Shown here in pieces: positions 43,328 through 50,518 of a DNA stretch of 64,000 nucleotides; positions within the stretch are counted from its first letter, which is position 1; the number at the start of each line of letters is the position of its first letter. The DNA is from Bacillus sp. B15-48 (GTDB lineage Bacteria > Bacillota > Bacilli > Bacillales > Cytobacillaceae): positions 1 through 64,000 of the forward strand of contig NZ_WOFU01000003.1 in the NCBI RefSeq assembly GCF_016879755.1, written 5' to 3'. The notes below the pieces were generated by a model, which was not told where the DNA came from, did not search any database, and saw only the letters and a list, made by a program, of their open reading frames with translations. A program made the position numbers and the translations under genes.

Positions 43328-43717
43328 TTAAATTTCCACGAATTGACCATTTTCGTATTTTAAAAGAGTGATAGAATCCATAAACTTAAACTCAAAAAGC
43401 TTTCTTTTGATTGCAAATTCCTTAGTAACGGCCCCTTTGATGTCAATTACTTGAGTACTGCCGTCCAAATTAATTACTTCAAAATCGGCAATGTACGAAA
43501 TCTCTCTGAACGTCTTACCATTCTTCTTAAAACCGTCCTGGAGTATGTATCTAGGTTGAAGTTTGAAATCTTTGATTTGCTTTGCCTGCTTAAGCCATTT
43601 TAATTGGCTGTAGTAAATCGCCTCTGCTTTGGAATCAAAGGTTATATCATCAACAACCGTTTTCTTATTGCCATACTTTGAACGTTTTTTAGGCTTGCGA
43701 TATTCTTTGTAAGACAT
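43328..43717 (-). CDS. DUF1064 endonuclease-like protein
   Basis: 129 aa: KYGNKKTVVDDITFDSKAEA, LQPRYIL, YIADFEVINLDG and IDIKGAVTKEFAIKRKLFE. The D-x(n)-D/I-D-I-K-G pattern is a PD-(D/E)XK-type active site. DUF1064 proteins occur in phage recombination modules and may act as junction or structure-specific nucleases. AAGGAAGA precedes the ATG. Confidence 0.85.
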   Translation of the reverse strand: MSYKEYRKPKKRSKYGNKKTVVDDITFDSKAEAIYYSQLKWLKQAKQIKDFKLQPRYILQDGFKKNGKTFREISYIADFEVINLDGSTQVIDIKGAVTKEFAIKRKLFEFKFMDSITLLKYENGQFVEI

Positions 43718-43865
43718 TCTTTCCATCTTCCTTAAGCTCCATTTTCAACTGATTTTCATCAGCGTTATCTTTCAGCTTTTCAAGTTTCCTTTCGCAAACA
43801 GGTCCGATACCTTTCGAAATACTTTTTGCACTTTTTAACGGGCGATTGCATACGGGGCAGTTCAT
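43689..43865 (-). CDS. DUF6011-like zinc protein, 58 aa
   Basis: 58 aa: MNCPVCNRPLKSAKSISKGI followed by GPVCERKL, the CxxCxRxLk...S...GIGPvC pattern of DUF6011. It overlaps the DUF1064 start by 29 bp and the dUTPase stop by 3 bp (TGATG). Probably binds zinc; role unknown. Confidence 0.8.
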   Translation of the reverse strand: MNCPVCNRPLKSAKSISKGIGPVCERKLEKLKDNADENQLKMELKEDGKNVLQRISQA

Positions 43866-44533
43866 CAATAACCACTCTCCTGGCGCTGATGATTCACAGC
43901 ATTTTTAGTAAAGTACGCATCCTCGATCTGCGCTGGTGTGAAATCAAAACCAACGATTCCAATTGTCATAAACAAACTCCATGCAAGACGAAAATGATAA
44001 ACATTAATCTGAAACCCTGCTATTTTTTTATTTTCTGGATTTACCTCCATATAAGATTTCATCAAGAAATAAATCATTTCCAAATACGTATCCGATAGAT
44101 ATTTTCCCTTGCCTTCTTTTTGCATTTCTTCAGCACATTCAAAAAAAGGTTCGGATGAGATGAACAACGCATCTTGCCAACCTTTTTGATTGGCGATAGA
44201 TAAGAAGAAATGAACCGAATCGACGTATTCTTCTAAAAGTGGATTTGTGACTTTTCCAGTTTCATTACATTTTCCACACAAAACCCTATTTCCAGAGAAC
44301 CAAAATCCTCTACCTTGACATTTTGGGCAGTCTATTAACGCTTCTCGCCCGTATTTAGGCTCTCTTCTGTCGCTCCAATGTTTGAAGAATCTAGCTTCGT
44401 TTGCAAATTCAGCTAGTTCCACCTGCAAAGCTAAAACTGTATTAGGAAACAAATCTTGTCCTTCCAGCCCTTTTTCTTTGATAATTCTGTCATCCAGCTC
44501 TTTTTGCATCTGCAACATTTTTTCTAAATCCAT
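43865..44533 (-). CDS. Dimeric dUTPase (type 2) with zinc-knuckle insert
   Basis: 222 aa all-helical dUTP diphosphatase that removes dUTP and yields dUMP. Motifs: LALQVELAEFANEARFFKHW (33-52, metal ligands) and EEYVDSVHFFLSI (101-113). Between them (C69, C72, C86, C89) is a DnaJ-like CxxCxGxG...CxxCxxTG element that ordinary type 2 dUTPases lack. This keeps uracil out of phage DNA. Confidence 0.88.
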   Translation of the reverse strand: MDLEKMLQMQKELDDRIIKEKGLEGQDLFPNTVLALQVELAEFANEARFFKHWSDRREPKYGREALIDCPKCQGRGFWFSGNRVLCGKCNETGKVTNPLLEEYVDSVHFFLSIANQKGWQDALFISSEPFFECAEEMQKEGKGKYLSDTYLEMIYFLMKSYMEVNPENKKIAGFQINVYHFRLAWSLFMTIGIVGFDFTPAQIEDAYFTKNAVNHQRQESGY

Positions 44534-44633
44534 GAGTTATCCTCCAATCAAATTCTAAGAGCGCATCCAGCCTCAACTCCGTAAATCGTGCTATATATAG
44601 CAGTTGACTTAAATTCGCTTTTCTAAATTCCAA
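44490..44633 (-). CDS. Small early protein, 47 aa
   Basis: 47 aa, MEFRKANLSQLLYIARFTEL and RLDALLEFDWRITHGF. TTG at 44633 with AAGGAGG 8 nt upstream; overlaps both neighbours (11 bp and 44 bp). The longer same-frame form lacks a site. Confidence 0.5.
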   Translation of the reverse strand: MEFRKANLSQLLYIARFTELRLDALLEFDWRITHGFRKNVADAKRAG

Positions 44634-44880
44634 GGAGCAAACCTCCTTTTCTCCTTCTAATCCTGTCTTCTCGAGCAAGATGCAGCAATGCCAGAATAAC
44701 CTCGTCTGGATCCTCTCGATCAAACCGATAAGCCATCTGCTTTATGCTAATACCTCGTTCCCATAAATCAGCTAATTCATTCAATTCCGGTTCATCCCAG
44801 AGAAAATCCATATCCTCGAGTACAATCACTCTGTTTTTCCTTGCTGCTAGATACAAATTCGCTCGGGATTTCCCTCTCAT
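44623..44880 (-). CDS. HTH-like early protein, 85 aa
   Basis: 85 aa: LAARKNRVIVLEDMDFLWDE, then ELADLWERGISIKQMAYRFDR, an HTH-like segment, and a basic end REDRIRRRKGG. ATG overlaps the zinc protein stop (ATGA). Similar proteins occur in Bacillus phage early operons; possible regulator. Confidence 0.7.
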   Translation of the reverse strand: MRGKSRANLYLAARKNRVIVLEDMDFLWDEPELNELADLWERGISIKQMAYRFDREDPDEVILALLHLAREDRIRRRKGGLLLGI

Positions 44881-45092
44881 GACGACATATACCTTTCCAC
44901 GTAACAGGTTCTGCAAACACCTTCAACAGCGAATCCGTTGGGCTTTCCGCAGTGTTTACAAAGTTTTGATAAAGTTCTCCATTTGACTTCACACTTAGGG
45001 CATTCAATCGTTACAAACTTGCCCTTCGCACCAACAACAGTGCCAAACGTTTTACAATGCGGACAGTGAGCCACTGATTTTACATTGCTCAT
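44877..45092 (-). CDS. Double zinc-ribbon protein, 71 aa
   Basis: 71 aa with four Cys pairs: CPHC, CPKC, CKHCG and CRTC, so probably two zinc sites. ATG at 45092 with AAGGGG upstream. Unknown role. Confidence 0.75.
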   Translation of the reverse strand: MSNVKSVAHCPHCKTFGTVVGAKGKFVTIECPKCEVKWRTLSKLCKHCGKPNGFAVEGVCRTCYVERYMSS

Positions 45093-45106
45093 ATTTATTT
45101 CCCCTT

Positions 45107-45334
45107 TCAAAACCATTTATTTTGATCATTTTGAATATCAATCTGCCTAAAAGAGGCGAGGACTAATTCTTCCTTAAGTCGTTCATAGCTTAGTTCCTCG
45201 ATTAGTTCGCCTTCTCTGGTGACAGTGACATTCATCGCTATCAATTCATCAAGGACAATCTGCCTTTTGATTGCAGCTGGAGAACTCCGTTTCACCCGTG
45301 GCTTGAGTTTCATTGCATCGCGTAGAATTCCCAA
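45107..45334 (-). CDS. Hypothetical early protein, 75 aa
   Basis: 75 aa starting MGILRDAMKLKPRVKR, helical. TTG start with GGGAGG upstream. It directly follows the initiator gene, where a DnaC-type helicase loader would usually be, but is far too short to be one. Confidence 0.65.
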   Translation of the reverse strand: MGILRDAMKLKPRVKRSSPAAIKRQIVLDELIAMNVTVTREGELIEELSYERLKEELVLASFRQIDIQNDQNKWF

Positions 45335-45336
45335 AT

Positions 45337-46221
45337 TTAAGCCTCCCTCTTTTTAAATTCCATAAGCTCCCTTTCCAATTCTGCCTTTTCTTTTTCAAAG
45401 TCAAAGTCAGAATCATCAGTTGTCCCATGTGTTTGGTTACTCGTTTGCTGTTCAAACCAATCAGGTAATGACTCTTTTCTAGCAAATACTTGTCCTTGTC
45501 TAGGTTTACTCTTTTGTCTTGATTGCTGCTCTTTAAAGGCTAGTTGGGCAGCTTTCGCTTGTTCAACGGTCTTGATATTCTTTTGGGCATAATCTCTTAA
45601 AATGCTTTCTACATAAGCCCAATTAACCTTTGAACGTTCAACTGCTATTTTCATAGCTTCTAAGACAAGTGCATCAGATAAATCGTCACACCACATTGCA
45701 ATTTTTTGGGAGATATGACCGCCAATTACCCCAAACCCATTTTGCTCGTAAAAAGCGAATGGATTTTCCAAGGTGGCAGCTTCTTCTTTATTTTTTTTGT
45801 TTAGTTTAGTTTCGTTTAGTTTATGTTTAATTAATGCGGAACTAACTCCGGAACTATCTGCGGAACGAAGTGCGGAACTAACTCCGGAACTATCTGCGGA
45901 ATTATTTTCCGAACTTTGTTTGAGTTCGGAATTATTTTCCGTACTATAAAAGGAGATAATATTGTAAATAGGCGCTTTTCCTTTGCGAGAAGTAAAATCG
46001 ATTCGACCTTTTTGTTTAAGCTCATTTCTAACTTTTCGGAGGGTGCGATCTGTTAATCCTGTCTTGACGCATAACACCGATTCAGCCACCGTAAATGTTT
46101 CTACCCATCCAGCCTTATTATTTATGTGCATTAGTGCGTACCATAAATTAATTGCTGATGGTGATAGTTCATTTAGTTCGAGCCAATCATAGAATGCATT
46201 CATTTCTTTGATGTAGTTCAT
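45337..46221 (-). CDS. Phage replication initiator (DnaD-like build)
   Basis: 294 aa: N-terminal winged helix (NELSPSAINLWYALMHINNK, LTDRTLRKVRNELKQKG), a Ser/Asn-rich linker at about 97-130 that holds two copies of SADSSGVSSAL, and a C-terminal DnaD-like helical domain (YEQNGFGVIGGHISQKIAMW, AYVESILRDY). It loads the host replication machinery at the phage origin. The linker repeat is coded by DNA iterons that probably are the origin itself. Confidence 0.88.
   Translation of the reverse strand: MNYIKEMNAFYDWLELNELSPSAINLWYALMHINNKAGWVETFTVAESVLCVKTGLTDRTLRKVRNELKQKGRIDFTSRKGKAPIYNIISFYSTENNSELKQSSENNSADSSGVSSALRSADSSGVSSALIKHKLNETKLNKKNKEEAATLENPFAFYEQNGFGVIGGHISQKIAMWCDDLSDALVLEAMKIAVERSKVNWAYVESILRDYAQKNIKTVEQAKAAQLAFKEQQSRQKSKPRQGQVFARKESLPDWFEQQTSNQTHGTTDDSDFDFEKEKAELERELMEFKKREA
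45788..45930. other. Probable phage replication origin (iterons plus AT-rich tract)
   Basis: Six tandem 12-bp units with core CGGAA start at 45835, 45847, 45859, 45871, 45883 and 45895; units 1-3 and 4-6 make two 36-bp repeats sharing 31 identical bases. Weaker copies continue to about 45940. Left of them, 45788-45834 is a T-rich run of GTTTA repeats, a likely unwinding element. The layout copies lambdoid oriO inside the initiator gene. Confidence 0.72.
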
Positions 46222-46223
46222 CG

Positions 46224-46394
46224 CTATCCCCTCCTCTCACAAACCGCCATTCCGTTTTTAATCTTTTTTACGACATAATCTGGATACCGCTGCATATAAT
46301 GAAGTACAAGCTTTTTTAAATGTTCTTTGTCCTCTGCCTGGTCAAAAACCCACCTAGGCAGAAGGACATTTGTTTTAAACTCACCGACAATCAT
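46224..46394 (-). CDS. Small early protein, 56 aa
   Basis: 56 aa: MIVGEFKTNVLLPRWVFDQA, HLKKLVLHYMQRYPDY. It overlaps the recT stop by 4 bp (ATGA) and ends just before the initiator gene. Conserved-looking filler between recT and the initiator; role unknown. Confidence 0.7.
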   Translation of the reverse strand: MIVGEFKTNVLLPRWVFDQAEDKEHLKKLVLHYMQRYPDYVVKKIKNGMAVCERRG

Positions 46395-47185
46395 TCAAAA
46401 TCAATCTCACCTTGTTCAAGTACATGAGGCTTTTCTTCTTCGATTGGTTCCATTTCGATAAATTCAGGTTCAGCTGTTACATCTTTTCTTATCACTTCAT
46501 CTTGTACAGCTTGTTGTTGAATCTCTACACTGATAGGCAAATACTTCCACATATGACGGATCACTGTCTTCTTTGCCATTTCCTCAAAATCTGTAACCCA
46601 CGGACCATTCTTAGAAGCTTTAGAACGACCTCTACGTTTTTCGATTTCCTGCATGTCCATTACTTCAAATTGGTATCCGCCGTCTTTAAAATGAGCAACA
46701 GCATAGACATATAACATTTTTCCTCTTTCACCAGTCGCTGGTTTGTGTATAAGTTTAGGTTCAAGTCCTAACTCGTACTCAAATTCATCATTTTCATAAA
46801 CTGCATGAGCATAAATATTTTGGATTTGTCCAGATCTCCTAGCAAGATCAATCATTCCCTTGTATCCAATGATGAAAGTAGCTTCTTTACCGTATGGGAT
46901 GATATAACAGTGTCCAATCAATCCTGGCTCAAGACCGAGTTGTGCCGCTTGCATAACTGCTCCCATTAATGACGGTACATTACATTCCAGTAGTTTAGGA
47001 GTTGTCCTAATTGTGGTTAGTGCAATCCTTCCGAGTCTATCCGCATCCATATGTTTAGGTAATGCCTTTTCAATTTCCGGGCCCATTTTCTTTAGATAGG
47101 CAGCTATAGTTGTTGCTGGTGAGGCTGCTGGTTTGTTATTTGCTTTATTCGCTAACTGATTTTTGACATCTGCATTTGTAGCCAT
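46391..47185 (-). CDS. recT: RecT single-strand annealing recombinase
   Basis: 264 aa: LPKHMDADRLGRIALTTIRT, MQAAQLGLEPGLIGHCYIIP, ATFIIGYKGMIDLARRSGQI and FEEMAKKTVIRHMWKYLP, unmistakable RecT. It anneals complementary single strands made by the partner nuclease YqaJ encoded 11 bp upstream. Confidence 0.96.
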   Translation of the reverse strand: MATNADVKNQLANKANNKPAASPATTIAAYLKKMGPEIEKALPKHMDADRLGRIALTTIRTTPKLLECNVPSLMGAVMQAAQLGLEPGLIGHCYIIPYGKEATFIIGYKGMIDLARRSGQIQNIYAHAVYENDEFEYELGLEPKLIHKPATGERGKMLYVYAVAHFKDGGYQFEVMDMQEIEKRRGRSKASKNGPWVTDFEEMAKKTVIRHMWKYLPISVEIQQQAVQDEVIRKDVTAEPEFIEMEPIEEEKPHVLEQGEIDFE

Positions 47186-47196
47186 TTTTATCCTCC

Positions 47197-48132
47197 TTAT
47201 TTCACTGTGAAGCGACGGTAATTTGATTGCTTAGTATATTTGTTGTGAAGTTCTGGATACTCTTTGGAAAAGTTTTTGCTATCAAAACGGTTGGATATAA
47301 TAGACTTCCAAGTTATTAACCTGTCCCCAGCGATAGCCTTTTCATTTTCTCCCATTAACGCTTTGATTTTGTTTTCATACTCTTTCTTTTGGGTCTCAAG
47401 CTGTTTCAATTCATCGTTGACTTGATCCAAAGCATCTAACACGGTGCTAGTTTCCGGCGGCAATGTGATTTCGGTGTCTGGGATAGCTTCTGGATATAAA
47501 GCTTTCAGTAAATCACTTGAAGCGTCAGACCCATCAAAAGCAGGTGGGATTTGTTTCAAAACGTGTTCTTCCCAGAAATTCTTTTCGATGTCGATTAGAT
47601 ATTCAATCAACTCTTCATCACGATCGATTTTTTTGTAAATGAATTTATTCCCACCAATTAAGACTGCAATCCACCACGCACTGTATCCTGTAACTGCCAT
47701 ATAGTGCTGGCATTGAAGAAGATATGAAGCTGGAATTTCTTCGTCTTTCCATTGATCTTTTAAGTATTCCGATGCGGTTTTACACTCCAAACCTTCTTTC
47801 TTACCAACAATTAAACGGTCTACATTAGCTAACATGAAAGGATATTCAGGATGTTTAAGCATGGCATTTCTTCTTCTTACCTTTAATCCGGTACGTTTAG
47901 AAAACTCTTGAGCAACGATATCTTCCATGACGTTACCCCAGTATGCTGCTTCTCCTGCTATATCTTCACCTGGTGCCTGTCCGATTTTATCTAAATAAAC
48001 ACCAATCGGTGATTTCCACTTGTTCAACCCTGCAATGGCAGCAGCGTCCGATCCACCTATTCCGACTTTTCGAGCTTCCAACCAATCTTTACGACTTAAT
48101 TCATTTGTAGAAGTTAATACCTTAGCTTCCAT
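47197..48132 (-). CDS. yqaJ: YqaJ-family recombination nuclease
   Basis: 311 aa lambda-exonuclease-fold protein: RKVGIGGSDAAAIAGLNKWK, GNVMEDIVAQEF, EYPFMLANVDRLIVG, LECKTASEYL (catalytic E-x-K) and LLQCQHYMAVTGY. It digests double-strand ends for RecT. Ribosome site GAGGGAGG precedes the ATG. Confidence 0.95.
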   Translation of the reverse strand: MEAKVLTSTNELSRKDWLEARKVGIGGSDAAAIAGLNKWKSPIGVYLDKIGQAPGEDIAGEAAYWGNVMEDIVAQEFSKRTGLKVRRRNAMLKHPEYPFMLANVDRLIVGKKEGLECKTASEYLKDQWKDEEIPASYLLQCQHYMAVTGYSAWWIAVLIGGNKFIYKKIDRDEELIEYLIDIEKNFWEEHVLKQIPPAFDGSDASSDLLKALYPEAIPDTEITLPPETSTVLDALDQVNDELKQLETQKKEYENKIKALMGENEKAIAGDRLITWKSIISNRFDSKNFSKEYPELHNKYTKQSNYRRFTVK

Positions 48133-48145
48133 AACGTCCTCCCTC

Positions 48146-48232
48146 TTACCGTTTAATAAGTTTTGTGGTAAACTATAAGCAATAAAATATTTTCAAGTCA
48201 CTCACTCCTGTTGCAGCAGGAGTTTTTATTTT
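48146..48232 (+). ncRNA. Candidate tiny rightward RNA unit (2)
   Basis: TTACCG, 17-bp spacer, TAAACT (48169-48174, preceded by TGTGG), then the hairpin ACTCCTG/CAGGAGT (48204-48223) and TTTTTATTTT. All lies in the gap upstream of yqaJ and is read opposite to it. Predicted RNA about 50 nt. Confidence 0.4.
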
Positions 48233-48438
48233 GCTGTTTGAAACTTAAATCCGTACATCTCGGAAAGATATTCTTCTAGATTGCTTCGGAGAATAACCTC
48301 GCCACCATCAAATACAACATCGTCACCTTCCAAGATTTCATCGTCAAAAACGTCATTCCCCCAATGTTCCAACTGTTCTTGTAAGTTATCTGAATAACCT
48401 GTTTTTTCGATTCTTTCAATCACTGGATGATCACTCAT
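48226..48438 (-). CDS. yqaI: YqaI-like small protein
   Basis: 70 aa, acidic; its C-terminal half (DVVFDGGEVILRSNLEEYLS, then GFKFQTAK) resembles YqaI, found upstream of yqaJ in the skin element of B. subtilis. AAAGGAGGG before the ATG. Unknown role in recombination. Confidence 0.75.
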   Translation of the reverse strand: MSDHPVIERIEKTGYSDNLQEQLEHWGNDVFDDEILEGDDVVFDGGEVILRSNLEEYLSEMYGFKFQTAK

Positions 48439-48469
48439 GGTATCCCTCCTTTCTAGCGCATCATTTGCA

Positions 48470-48529
48470 CCGTCATGATTCGGGGGAAGGGGAAGGAAAA
48501 TGGGAGGATATATCCCCGAATCATGACGG
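48470..48529. repeat. 16-bp perfect inverted repeat with purine-rich loop
   Basis: CCGTCATGATTCGGGG (48470-48485) and its exact complement (48514-48529) flank a 28-nt loop rich in G and A on the + strand. It lies directly downstream of the HNH-AP2 gene and upstream of the yqaI-like gene. In minus-strand RNA the loop carries CCTCCC, which could pair with the AAAGGAGGG site of the next gene. Confidence 0.85.
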
Positions 48530-48539
48530 CGAAAACGAA

Positions 48540-49076
48540 CTAACCTTTCGCCGCTGCTTCAACTGCATTTAAAGCGTCTTCTTTGTTTTTGAAATAACCT
48601 AAGTACTTTTGTTTCCCGTTTTCTTGTATATAAGCAATCCATTTATCTTTGGATTTGTGCCACGAAACCCCAGTCCCTCTTCTTTCCCTTGGTTTCTTTG
48701 GTTTTCGGGCCTTATTAGACCTTGGTATAGGTTTGTTTGGATTAGAGCGTTGTATATTAAACAGGTGCGTAACAGCTCTTAAATTTTCCCTACGATTATC
48801 TAGAGTATTGAAGTTAATGTGATCAACAACTAAATCATCTGGAGGATCCATAACCCATCTGTGTAAAGGGACTGTTTTTTCCTTTTTGTACGAGTATATT
48901 CTGCCTTGCACATAAAAGTTCTGAACCACCTCGTTATAAGTCACCCTCCAAGTATTAGGGAACTTTTTAACCTTCTCTAAATCATCGGTGTTAATTAAAG
49001 TTTCAATCTTACCGTATTTCTTGCTATCGATGAAAATCACAGTGACATCACCGCGAATTTCATACCTGTTTTTCAA
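48540..49076 (-). CDS. HNH homing-type endonuclease with AP2 domain
   Basis: 178 aa: HNH core VPLHRWVMDPPDD, VVDHINFNTLDNRREN (H72, D85-H86, N94), a Lys/Pro/Arg linker, then an AP2 DNA-binding domain (GTGVSWHKSKDKWIAYIQ, YLGYFKNKEDAL). The active residues look intact. TTG start with a G-run upstream. Free-standing endonucleases of this build are mobile within phage genomes. Confidence 0.9.
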   Translation of the reverse strand: MKNRYEIRGDVTVIFIDSKKYGKIETLINTDDLEKVKKFPNTWRVTYNEVVQNFYVQGRIYSYKKEKTVPLHRWVMDPPDDLVVDHINFNTLDNRRENLRAVTHLFNIQRSNPNKPIPRSNKARKPKKPRERRGTGVSWHKSKDKWIAYIQENGKQKYLGYFKNKEDALNAVEAAAKG

Positions 49077-49087
49077 GGTACCCCCCC

Positions 49088-49185
49088 TTGCCGCATCATC
49101 TAAATGATGATAAAATTAATTTAATTGAGGTTAGTGTTTGATTCTGTGCAGTGGGCTTTGGTAGAGCTCACTGTTTTTTTGTTTT
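49088..49185 (+). ncRNA. Candidate tiny rightward RNA unit (3)
   Basis: TTGCCG (49088-49093), 17-bp spacer, TAAAAT (49111-49116), then CAGTGGGCT/AGCTCACTG (49149-49173) and TTTTTTTGTTTT. It lies upstream of the HNH-AP2 gene in the opposite sense. Predicted RNA about 60 nt. Confidence 0.4.
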
Positions 49186-49247
49186 ATTTCTAAGCAAAAA
49201 GTACTTTTCTGTTTGGGACAATTTAAGCCATTCTCCAGCAGTAATTT

Positions 49248-49463
49248 TCATTCGTTTTCTTCCCTCTTTTCTACTAATTCTTTAAACAAATCCAATATGA
49301 CGCCTCTTGTTTCATATTCACAATTACTTAACCAATGTATCGTTTTAATCTCCTGGTTAGTTAAAGACCTTCCCAAACCTTTCACAAGTACTTCGACCAT
49401 TTCTCTTCCGGTTACAATCGGTTCAACAAACAGATAATTTTTCGGTTTTTCACTAGAGTTCAT
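49248..49463 (-). CDS. Hypothetical early protein, 71 aa
   Basis: 71 aa: MNSSEKPKNYLFVEPI, MVEVLVKGLGRSLTNQEIKT, then YETRGVILDLFKELVEK. Helical; GGGGTG precedes the ATG. Unknown role. Confidence 0.65.
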   Translation of the reverse strand: MNSSEKPKNYLFVEPIVTGREMVEVLVKGLGRSLTNQEIKTIHWLSNCEYETRGVILDLFKELVEKREENE

Positions 49464-49475
49464 ATTTAACACCCC

Positions 49476-49742
49476 TTAAAACAGTTTGATTAATCCCAAC
49501 CCCAAAAGTGGCAGCAATTGCGTTATAATGCTTATCCCGTCCATACCGTATAAAAAAGCAACGGCAATTTCAGGGGTTTGCGTGTTCGACATCCAAGCTT
49601 GAAACAATGACATTGTTGGTTCTTTTCGGTCTGTTTCATATTTCGAAACGTCCGACTGGTTGATGTATAACCTTGCTGCTAAATCTTCCTGACTGATTCC
49701 TGCTCGAATTCGACACGCTTTCAACACCGCGCCGAATTTCAC
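49476..49742 (-). CDS. XRE-type HTH protein, 88 aa
   Basis: 88 aa: FGAVLKACRIRAGISQEDLA, ARLYINQSDVSKYETDRKEP, followed by a hydrophobic C-terminal segment (ISIITQLLPLLGLGLI). GTG at 49742 has GGGGG 8 nt upstream. A second early regulator; the hydrophobic tail may anchor it to a partner or the membrane. Confidence 0.8.
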   Translation of the reverse strand: MKFGAVLKACRIRAGISQEDLAARLYINQSDVSKYETDRKEPTMSLFQAWMSNTQTPEIAVAFLYGMDGISIITQLLPLLGLGLIKLF

Positions 49743-49832
49743 TTTGATCACCCCCTTTATTCCGATTTGGAATGTTAAAGCAACCTCGATGACCGTAAAA
49801 TAATAGATGAAGGAACTAGATTAAGAGAATCC

Positions 49833-50021
49833 CTATATAGCCTCACAGCTTTGTTCTTCTTGTTGGCGCATCCAGGCATCGATTGTTTCTCGATTAAAGA
49901 GAATTCGTCGGCGAACCCGAACGTGCGGAATCTCTTTCTGGCGAACCATTGTATAAATTGTGTCGATGTGAACACCGATATAATCAGCTGCCTCTTGGGC
50001 AGTAATAGTTTTACGTTCCAA
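49833..50021 (-). CDS. Excisionase-type HTH protein, 62 aa
   Basis: 62 aa: TITAQEAADYIGVHIDTIYT, VRQKEIPHVRVRRRILFNRE and IDAWMRQQEEQ, the MerR-like excisionase fold. TTG at 50021 with GGGGGTG upstream. It may be Xis for the integrase or a DNA-architectural regulator. Confidence 0.82.
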   Translation of the reverse strand: MERKTITAQEAADYIGVHIDTIYTMVRQKEIPHVRVRRRILFNRETIDAWMRQQEEQSCEAI

Positions 50022-50025
50022 GTTT

Positions 50026-50178
50026 TCACCCCCTTGGTTCTGTGTTTTCGAGAAGTTCAACCACTTCCATCAGCTTTGCAATCACATCATCAGCAGCGTA
50101 TCCGTCAGAAATCATGACAGCTGACTCGAGAACCTTGTGCTTTACTTCTGCCCAGATGAGTTTCTGGTTGAGGTTCAT
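50026..50178 (-). CDS. Small early protein, 50 aa
   Basis: 50 aa: MNLNQKLIWAEVKHKVLESA, DDVIAKLMEVVELLENTE; helical, acidic end. It stops 5 bp before the excisionase start, whose ribosome site lies in its last codons. Confidence 0.65.
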   Translation of the reverse strand: MNLNQKLIWAEVKHKVLESAVMISDGYAADDVIAKLMEVVELLENTEPRG

Positions 50179-50190
50179 GGCGTTGCCTCC

Positions 50191-50415
50191 TTAGGCAGTT
50201 ATTACTTTATGCAACGTTTTGTTGCTTTTATTTTCAAAAAAAAGCGTCCATTCGAATTCCAATATTTCAGCAATTTTTTTTGCGGTTTCTACACTGGGTG
50301 TACGCTCACCGTTTTCAATCATTCCATAATATTGACGTTTGATCCCGGTTAAATCTGCAACCTGTTGATGAGTAAATTTTTTCTGTTTACGAGCTTTCGC
50401 TAACCAAGTTCTCAT
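50191..50415 (-). CDS. Cro-type repressor, 74 aa
   Basis: 74 aa: WLAKARKQKKFTHQQVADLT, GIKRQYYGMIENGERTPSVE, a clear XRE HTH. ATG at 50415 with TTGGAGG upstream. Divergent from the CI-type repressor across four shared operators, as in lambdoid switches; first gene of the lytic early operon. Confidence 0.9.
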   Translation of the reverse strand: MRTWLAKARKQKKFTHQQVADLTGIKRQYYGMIENGERTPSVETAKKIAEILEFEWTLFFENKSNKTLHKVITA

Positions 50416-50432
50416 ATAGTCACCTCCAATAA

Positions 50433-50447
50433 GTAACGTTTTGTTGC
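50433..50447. promoter_or_regulatory. Operator O1
   Basis: GTAACGTTTTGTTGC, a 15-bp dyad matching the shared form GYAAC-N5-GTTRC. It lies between the cro promoter and the cro start. Confidence 0.75.
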
Positions 50448-50461
50448 TCTCTATACTTTTT

Positions 50462-50489
50462 ATTATACGCAACAAAATGTTTCTGTCAA
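50462..50489 (-). promoter_or_regulatory. cro/early promoter with operator O2
   Basis: On the minus strand a consensus TTGACA (50489-50484) and TATAAT (50467-50462) with a 16-bp spacer. The operator GCAACAAAATGTTTC (50469-50483) fills the spacer, so repressor binding would block RNA polymerase. Confidence 0.88.
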
Positions 50490-50498
50490 TACATTTAT

Positions 50499-50513
50499 GC
50501 AACTTTTCGTTAC
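50499..50513. promoter_or_regulatory. Operator O3
   Basis: GCAACTTTTCGTTAC, 15 bp, same dyad form, midway between the two divergent promoters. Confidence 0.75.
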
Positions 50514-50518
50514 TTTTG

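Noticed and set aside
45835-45906. Possible CRISPR repeats (two 36-bp copies)
   Set aside because: The copies are contiguous without spacers, lie inside a coding frame and resolve into 12-bp iterons.
45831-46025. 64-aa frame with VPELVPH-type repeats
   Set aside because: Another frame through the iterons of the initiator gene; the repeats come from the DNA repeat.
49775-50029. 84-aa frame overlapping the excisionase-like gene
   Set aside because: Same strand, other frame, no ribosome site and no recognisable domain; the excisionase frame has clear HTH features.
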